A stretch of 64,000 bases of DNA from Stromatinia cepivora (Eukaryota > Ascomycota > Leotiomycetes > Helotiales > Sclerotiniaceae). The translations under genes were made by a program, and so were the position numbers. The stretch's first letter is position 1. Every line of letters begins with the position of its first letter. Below, in pieces: positions 56,479 to 64,000 of the stretch. Below the pieces are notes generated by a model. It did not search any database. It was given only the letters and a program-made list of their open reading frames with translations, and had not been told where the DNA came from. The DNA is taken from assembly GCA_014898415.1 (NCBI GenBank), contig RCTD01000018.1:315001-379000 (forward strand), in the 5' to 3' direction.

Positions 56479-58641
56479 CTATACCCTCCCCCTCCCAGCC
56501 TCCTCAACAACATCACCGATCTTCCTAACCACTTCTTCTAATTCCCCTCCACCTCCACCACCCACACCACTATACCAATCATAAGCTCCCTCTCCCTCTT
56601 TCAAATCCCTCCTCTCTTTCCATTCTTGTTCAATACCCGTCGTCCACTCCCACCTCACTGAAATTTTAATCTTTTCCTTCCCCTTTTCCCCAACCTTACT
56701 TGGTACTTCCGGACCTAGAATTGGGATTGAAGAAACTTCAAAACTCATTTGTTTAACCCCTCCCTCATCATTTGATCCTGAGAATATTTTTCGAAGGATA
56801 TTAGCTTGTGTTGTGACTTTCCATCCTTCTTCATCTTCTTTTGAAGAGGAAGAGGAGAAAATATGAGCTAACCAACAACCGACTGCCCATAAAATATAAT
56901 CTTTCGCATAATCCCATTCTGCAACCGCCGGAGGAGGTGGGCAAATTTGGAGGAGAGGGGAGGTATCTGGTGTGATGCGTAAATAGTAAATTGGGCGAGA
57001 ATAGTTTTGAGTAATGGTCAGGGTGCGGATTTGAAGGATAGAGGGTGCAGGGGTGAGTGGTGTAGTGTGGGAAAAGGATGACGGAATGGAAGAATGAGGC
57101 GGTGATGAAAGAGGAAATGGAAATGTGATGGTGGTTAGGCATTCGAGTTGATTTGTTAGAGCTGTGAGTATTCTTTCCGGAGTTGAGAGGTTTTGAAAAG
57201 GGGAAGAAGTGCCTGGGGTGATGGTATAAGTTGGTGGAGTTGAAAGGGAGGTGGAGGTAAGAGTTGTACAGAGAGGCGTGAGTAATGAGTGAAGAGATGA
57301 AATTACGGTTTCATGAGCGAAGCGGGTTAAAAGAGAGCGTAGAATGGGGAATGGGTTATTTGGACGAGGTTGGCCAGAGATTGGTGGTGGTGGACTGGTT
57401 CGAATACGATGTTGTCGGCGATGTGAAAGAGAAAGGAGAAGATGAAGAGTTAGATAGATACCATTGGCAAGGTATGAATCTGGTCTTGGACCTAGAACTG
57501 GCCGAAAAGGATCGGTAGGTAATGTTTGAAGCTCGATTAATATCCTCTTGGTTGGAGAAAATGGAAATGTGATAGTATTCGTTTTGGAATCCGATTGTAG
57601 ACCATGAGATGCGAGAGTTCTTACCTCTCGAATCATTTCTTGCCAAAGTTCGGATGCGAAAATAGTATTTCGTGCTTGAAGAATTAAATCTTGAATAGGT
57701 GCGTCTTGCGGGACGGCCTTGGGAAGTATAGTTTCTCCAGTTGTCACTCCATTTGTTTCGATCAAAACTCGTAAACTTTGAGGTTCTGGACTTGTAATCC
57801 CTTGGTCAAGGTGTATTGATCCATCTGGATTTCGTCTAAGTGCTCCAAGACTTCGATTTCTAAATGCTGGTGAGGCTATAATATGTTAGCTTGAGCTAAA
57901 TTATCAGGGGCTGAATGATCTGACCTTCTGCAAATCCAAATCTAACACCCAATGTATGCTTTTCTTGGGGCAATCGACATACTGCCCATCCACTTTCACT
58001 AACAGCCAGTACTTGTTCCCAATATTTTGTTTCCGCATCAATTTCTTTTTCTAACCTTGTCGCAGATGCTAAAATCGCATCCACCGTCTTGCTTAGATTT
58101 GATGCTTTCCAACCTTTGGCTATCTTTTTATTTTCTTTTTTTTGTTCTTCAGTAACTCGTGAGGCTATTGTTTTATCTGCACCCAAGGTACCCATTCCGG
58201 CCAATTCACGAAGTGATGGTGATATTGACAGACTAGCTTGTACAGGCGCATCTTTTGATAGAAGTAGGGATATAAAATCAAGAGATATCATGGCAGCATT
58301 ATGTGCATGTCTATACTTGAGTCAGTATTTGCGCATTGTATTTCGTAAGGGGTAGCATACTCAATTTGACCAAGAATCTCATCTCTTGCGGTCAAGAGTT
58401 CTTTCATACGATCAGGCTCCTCTTCTGCTTCTCCATCTTCACTAGAACTTTCATTCTCCTCATCATCATCTCCAAGTTCAGCTTCCGCGATTTCTTGTCG
58501 TAAACTATCTTCTGAAAGATTTCGAAAACCACCTCGTTCGGCATTGATTCTTGCGATTAATAAAGGTAATGGGATGGAGTTATTGGCTGGGGTTGGTGCT
58601 GGGCGCAAAGAAATTGGAATACCATTAGGAAGGGAAGTCAT
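56479..58641 (-). CDS. MED17: Mediator subunit 17 (Srb4)
   Basis: Three exons, 58641-58361, 58310-57925 and 57875-56479, 687 residues. N-terminus MTSLPNGIPISLRPAP, acidic loop (GDDDEENESSSEDGEAEEEPD), then the conserved helical core HAHNAAMISLDFISLLLSK, LSPSLRELAGMGTLGAD-like sequence, TRLEKEIDAETKYWEQVLAV, GWAVCRLPQEKHTLGVRFGFAE. The C-terminal half is typical Med17 (ITSPEPQSLRVLIETNG, ARNTIFASELWQEMIREVR) with low-complexity Pro/Ser loops. Med17 is the head-module scaffold linking Mediator to RNA polymerase II. Splice joins were selected for continuous motif sequence and frame. Length is in the usual range. Confidence 0.88.
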
Positions 58642-59796
58642 TTTGAGAGGTGGTATAGCATCCGTTATGCGATTGAATTATGAAGACGGAGTTGGAGTTT
58701 GAGGTTTATCTATCATTGATTGAAATTCTTTCCTCAGGTTTAGAGAACTTATGAAGGTCTAAAATGTTCCTACTATCAAAATACCGCCCCGCTTAAAAAA
58801 GAGCATTTCACCGCTTTTAATTACTGCCATTTAAATGGAGGTCTCAAGGTTTAACTTAGGTGACCAGTGAGTGGGGAGTAGGTATGAGGGGTTCGGTTCA
58901 ATAGATACATACTACCTCATCTATCTTCATTTCCAACATCTTTTTGATACTATTGATAATTCTTAATATCTATCTATCCATAATTCTGGACCTTCACTTC
59001 ATTTATACTCGTCCAATCAAATACAATACTTGGCTCCATTCACCATCTCAAGATAATTCTATCATGTAGTATGTGATGTCAGATGTATTCTGTAGCGCCC
59101 GAATTGAGTCCGATACTACCTAGTATTATCTCTCAGGTACCAAAATATCACCAATCATGGTAAGCATTAGGGTATCCGCACTTATAAAATTCCGCAAAAG
59201 AAGACAATGACACAGGGAAAATAATCCAAAAATATGGAAACCAAACAACTAAACTCAGGGTAATGAATGGATCAATATCGACTACCAAGATATTGAGATG
59301 AGACCGCCGAGAATTGAGTATTGGCTTGGGTTGCATGTTGCATTGGATATGCTCTGTATGTACTGCAAGAGAATGAATACTTCACATCATGTTACCATAT
59401 AAAGTAAATGAAAAAGATACTTGCAGGTCAGACTCTTGCATACTATACGTACTCCGTAGAAAAAGCTTTTTATATCTTCAATATAATTGGATTTTCAGGT
59501 GATCCCGATAAGCAGCCATTGCCGTCCCATGCACAAGCTTTATCGTAATTATTGACAAGGCCTCAGCCCACCAAAAAAAGACATGGACCCATCTTAAAGC
59601 AACAAAACTCTCAACTTTTCGTCATTCCCTTAGAAAACATATCTTCAACTTTATTCCTCAGTCTTCACTGCTTTTTAAATTCGTTCATACTACTCTTGAT
59701 ATTCGTTATTCCCAAAATCCCCTTCGTCCTTCTCTTGTCAACTCAACCTCAACCCTATTCCTTTTACTTTCAACAAAAACAACTCCAGGAATCATC
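58642..59796. other. Divergent promoter region of MED17 and phosphofructokinase
   Basis: Contains TACTCCGTA at 59450-59458 and several TACCTAG-like motifs (for example near 59115). CT-rich just before the phosphofructokinase ATG. A frame at 59148-59336 (minus) is not convincing. No gene seen. Confidence 0.5.
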
Positions 59797-62270
59797 ATGG
59801 CTCCTCAACCCCCACCACCCCTCGAAGGGAAGAAACGACGCATCGCCATCATGACCAGTGGAGGGGATTCTCCTGGTATGAATGGTGTCGTACGAGCTTG
59901 TGTTCGAATGGCAATTTATAAAGGATGTGAACCATATTGTATCTATGAAGGATATGAAGGTTTAGTCCAAGGAGGAAAATTGATACAAAAGATGGGTTGG
60001 GAAGATGTTCGTGGATGGCAATCGGAAGGAGGTACTCTTATTGGTACTGCCAGATGTATGGCTTTCTATGAACGACCTGGCAGATTACAAGCTGCAAAAA
60101 ATATGGTGTTGAATGGTATCGATGCTCTCATCATTTGTGGTGGAGATGGTTCCTTAACTGGAGCTGATAAATTCAGAGCGGAATGGCCCGGCTTAATCAA
60201 GGAATTGATTGAGAAGAAGGAATTATCTGAACAACAAGTTGCTCCATTCAAACATCTCAATATTGTTGGGTTGGTTGGTTCAATTGATAATGATATGTCT
60301 GGTACCGATGCTACAATTGGTTGCTTTTCAGCTCTTGGCAAGATTTGTGAGATGGTGGATTATATTGAACAAACCGCTTCATCACATTCAAGAGCTTTCG
60401 TTATTGAAGTTATGGGTAGACATTGTGGTTGGTTGGCTTTGATGGCAGGTGTTGCTACTGGTGCAGATTTTGTTTTCATTCCAGAAAAACCAAGAGCAGA
60501 TAACTGGAAAGAAGAGATGCATAAGGTGATTCAAAAGGTACGTCTAGTTTTCTACCATAACACAAAATCATCCTAACAATTACCCAGCATAGAAAATTGG
60601 GAAAGAGAAAGACAATTGTGATTGTTGCTGAAGGTGCTCATGATCAAGGAGGAAATAAAATTTCTCCTGAAATGATCAAGGATCTTCTTGCAGACAAGAA
60701 TGGACTCGCTCTTGATACTCGTATCTCTACATTAGGTCATGTTCAACGTGGTGGTTCTGCATGTGCTTATGATCGATACCTTTCTACTTTACAAGGTATT
60801 GAGGCAGTAAATGCTGTTCTTGAAGCTACACCAGAAACAGTAACTCCTTTTATCGCCATTAACGAGAACAAAATTACGAGAAAGCCACTTGTTCAATCGG
60901 TTATCGATACTCAAGAAGTAGCAAAAGCTATTGAAGCAAGAGATTTTGATAGAGCTATGGCATTGAGAGATACAGAATTCTCTGATTTCTATGATTCTTA
61001 CATGACTACTACAGCTACTGATCTTAATAATGACATGCGTCTTCCTGATAAGAAGGTAAGTGATGTTAAATATCTTATGTTTACTAATGCTAACATCATA
61101 TAGCACATGAGAATTGCTATTGTACATGTTGGAGCTCCAGCTGGTGGTGTTAATGCTGCCACACGTGCAGCAGTCGCTTACTGTTTAACTCGTGGACATA
61201 CCCCAATTGCTATTCATAACGGATTCGCCGGATTCGCTCGTCACCACCAAGATAACCCAGGATCTGTTAGAGAATTTGATTGGTTAGAAGTTGATGGATG
61301 GGCTAGTAAGGGTGGTTCAGAAATTGGTATGAATCGTGAACTTCCATCGGAATCTGGAATGCCATTGATCGCATCACTTTTTGAAAAATTTAAGATTGAT
61401 GGTCTTCTCATTATTGGAGGTTTTGAAGGTTTCCACGCTTTATCCGAACTTCGTCGAGTAAGAGAAAAATACTCTTCTCTTTGCATTCCTATGACTTTAC
61501 TTCCAGCAACTATATCCAATAACGTTCCAGGAACAGAATACTCAATTGGTTCTGATACTTGTTTGAATGAACTTGTCCGTTATTGCGATACCATCAAACA
61601 ATCAGCTTCAGCTTCTCGTCGTCGTGTCTTCGTTATCGAAACTCAAGGTGGTCGATGTGGTTACGTCGCTACAATGGCTGGTCTTGCTGTTGGTGCATCA
61701 GCTGTTTATACTCCTGAAGAAGGTGTTAGTATTGCTATGCTTTCAGCAGATATCGCACATTTAAAAGAAGTTTTCGAAAAAGACAGGGGTCAAACAAGAG
61801 CTGGCCGTCTCATTCTCATCAATGAAAAGGCATCGAAGGTTTATCACGCCAAACTCATCGCTGACATGATCCGCGAAGAAGCTGGTGAACGTTTCGAATC
61901 CAGAGATAGCATCCCAGGTCACGTTCAACAAGGTGGTACTCCATCCCCAATGGATCGTACCCGAGCCGTTCGCTTAGCTATCAAATGTATTGAACATCTC
62001 GAAAAATACGAAGATAGAACAGATAAAAAGATTATCGAGGATAAACAAAGTTCTACGGTTATTGGTATCAAGGGTGCACAAGTAGTCTTTTCTAATATGG
62101 TCGACGTAGAGGAGAATGAAACAGATTGGCCAAATAGAAGACCAAGAGATGAGTTTTGGGCTGGAATGAAGGGAACTGTAGATATTCTTGCTGGTAGACC
62201 TGATGTTCCAAGACCGGAAAGGAGATTGGTAGGCTGGAAGGCGAAGGATAGTAAGAGAGGTTTGATTTGA
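59797..62270 (+). CDS. PFK1: ATP-dependent 6-phosphofructokinase
   Basis: Three exons, 59797-60537, 60588-61055 and 61104-62270, 791 residues. This is the eukaryotic duplicated form. The catalytic N-half holds [17 protein letters not shown] (ATP site), [24 protein letters not shown] (substrate/catalytic Asp) and [18 protein letters not shown]. The regulatory C-half starts at [22 protein letters not shown] and has [25 protein letters not shown] and [17 protein letters not shown], with the altered catalytic residues expected of an allosteric lobe. It phosphorylates fructose 6-phosphate, the committed step of glycolysis, in the cytosol. The introns fall at KK|H and QK|H, both phase 0. The gene symbol is by family; which yeast subunit it corresponds to is not decided. 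Confidence 0.95.
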
Positions 62271-63582
62271 TGGTGATGATGGATAGGTGATGATTGATGG
62301 GTAGATGGATATTTTTACATGAGATGATAGAAGCATTGGTATTTGTCCTGAAAGGACAACTTTGATTGCGAGAATGAATCAGATGAGACGAGACGAGAAG
62401 AACAGGAATGAGAAATGAGGCACGTGAGACGAACGAGGCAAGATGACGGGATGCAAATGTTTTGATGGAGATGAATGAATGAACGAATGAAATGAATCGA
62501 GTTGAGTTGAGATGAGATGAGATGCAGTAAATAGCATAAATACAATATATTCATAACCAATATGACCTCGGGAATGAAATGATATCAATGATAAAAAGCT
62601 TGATATGATTTAGAATAATGGAAATATGATGAGATGGGATAGGATAGGATAGGATTCTTCATTCTCTTTCTCTTATAAGAAGAGAAGACTTATAATATAG
62701 ATATTCAATTTATATTTTACAATTTCTTGTATGTATAATATGTTTATTGTATGATTATGTTTAGTGTATGATTATGTTTTAATTCGATTCGATTCGATTA
62801 TAGATTTTTGTTTATATTTCTGATTGAAGTTGAGGATTGAAATTGAGGATTAGCTGGGTAGTTTGTTGGATTGTTGAATTTGTTTGATTATTTGAGTTTT
62901 GGATTGTTTGATTGTTTGAGTTTTGTAAGTAATCTATTCTATTCATCTATTCATCTATTTATAAATCTAGTTTATTTATTCACCAATCCATTAAACCTAA
63001 ATCTTATATTACAAAATTCTTCTTTTCCTTTCCTTTCTACTTTTCGTCCCGTATTCTACATTCTTCTCTGCTCTCCTCCTCCCCTGCTCCTTCTCTTCTA
63101 ATTACAAAACGGACATATAGATAGATAGATAAACTTCTATTCGTACATATTCATTTATAGAGTGGCTAATAGCTAGTAGATATTTTGTAAATTATTAAGT
63201 AGTGGGTTATTCTTTACTATACGAAGTATTTAAATATATAGTAGGTAGATAGGTAGATCATCTTATATTTTTTTATTATACAATGTTTAGCGGTAATTTT
63301 AATTTTCTTCTTTTGATTGAAGTTTTGAGATACTATTGGGTTTGAGTTTGATGTCGGGTTTGATGTCTAGATGTTATTTTTAGGTTTGGAAAGAAATAAT
63401 AAGCCGATCTGATCTATATAAGGAGAATAACCTTATATGGAGTATGAAATCTTACTATTCGTAATATGTTTCTAATCTATAAGAATAAGTATATCTCTCT
63501 TAAACTTATACAAACCCTCCATCTATCATTCTTCTAATCTAAGATTGTATTGCCACAATCTAACACTCTACTCCATACCTAC
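62271..63582. other. AT-rich intergenic region, 1.3 kb
   Basis: The 3' flanks of phosphofructokinase and the last gene. It contains short repeats (gatag-type at about 62640, gattcgattcgatt at about 62780, gattgtttga and catctatt units). Frame 62871-63101 is a low-complexity artefact. No gene seen. Confidence 0.5.
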
Positions 63583-64000
63583 CTATCTATTCCTCTCCCA
63601 AAACTCCCCCGCCCTCTTGGCCCCCAACGCCGCCTCCTCTTCAAACCCCACAACATGTCCCAGCAACAAAATATCATGCACAGCATTCCCCTCAATCTGC
63701 AACTCAGTCTTATTCCCCACCTCCGTAAACTCCTCAAAAGCCTTCACAATATCCTCAAAAAGCACCTCGCACTCCCCCACACTAAAAAACAACGGCGTAG
63801 CACTCTTAAACGCATTGCCCACAAAAGAAATGCTCGCATCGCTTAATTGTACCCCCGTCCCCTCCAAAGGCCTCAATCCTTCCACCCCCCAGTTCCCAAA
63901 TTCTTCAGGGAGATAATCCGTCGCTGCGCGCGGAGATTCCCGGAATTTTCCCGCCGTTATCCCGCCGGCTACATCGACCCACGGTGACCATAACCACGCA
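63583..64000 (-). CDS. Alpha/beta hydrolase, C-terminal part (runs off the window)
   Basis: The minus-strand frame is open from the right edge to a stop at 63583, about 138 residues. It reads WLWSPWVDVAGG (Ser/Pro/Trp strand), then ESPRAATDYLPEEFG, SFVGNAFKSATPLFFSVGECEVLFEDIVKAF in pieces (strand with the catalytic Asp/Glu region), and NAVHDILLLGHVVG with the catalytic His (VHD). This arrangement is the end of the hormone-sensitive-lipase-like alpha/beta hydrolase class, where His sits in HD-type motifs. The nucleophile and oxyanion motif would lie outside the window. Substrate unknown. Confidence 0.7.
   Translation of the reverse strand, partial: AWLWSPWVDVAGGITAGKFRESPRAATDYLPEEFGNWGVEGLRPLEGTGVQLSDASISFVGNAFKSATPLFFSVGECEVLFEDIVKAFEEFTEVGNKTELQIEGNAVHDILLLGHVVGFEEEAALGAKRAGEFWERNR

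Overview
The window looks like nuclear DNA of a filamentous ascomycete. The signs are many short (about 41-120 bp) GT-AG introns, AT-leaning intergenic DNA with microsatellites, and fungus-specific families such as a Zn2Cys6 factor, an MFS siderophore transporter, a STAND-type N-terminal domain and a tail-anchored inositol phosphatase. Gene content and protein style recall the Botrytis/Sclerotinia group (Leotiomycetes). That placement is from memory, not from a search.

Layout. 0.3-2.3 kb: siderophore-type MFS transporter (minus), with GATA-type motifs in the 2.8 kb behind it. 5.1-6.5 kb: INP54-like phosphoinositide 5-phosphatase (minus). 8.5-18.9 kb: accessory-looking stretch with a 2OG-Fe(II) dioxygenase, a broken cytochrome P450, a tubby/LURP-like protein, a Zn2Cys6 regulator and an unusual protein joining a fungal STAND-type N-terminal domain to a degenerate G-alpha domain. 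20.0-28.6 kb: SPT8 (SAGA) and an Hrr1/ZNFX1-like RNA helicase that carries a frameshift. 30.2-31.1 kb: remnant of a methyltransferase gene. 31.2-37.8 kb: a probable mitochondrial RNA-processing protein, LSM3 and a GTPBP1-like GTPase. 38.8-41.4 kb: hydrophilic stress-type protein and a YwbE-domain protein. 42.2-49.2 kb: Dal5/Tna1-like permease with a GC-AG intron, a decayed membrane/coiled-coil gene, a DUF7719-like membrane protein, the GPI-anchor PIG-L deacetylase and a small coiled-coil protein. 50-56 kb: long tandem repeats around a PARP-type zinc-finger chromatin protein. 56.5-62.3 kb: Mediator MED17 and 6-phosphofructokinase. The right edge cuts an alpha/beta hydrolase.

Most genes are independent housekeeping loci on both strands. 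Only 8.5-18.9 kb has the mix (oxygenase, P450, pathway-type regulator) that could be a remnant metabolic cluster. A window-wide pattern of single-base deletions, often next to short base runs, breaks about five otherwise good reading frames. It should be settled first, because it decides whether the P450, the helicase and the others are truly broken or only misassembled.
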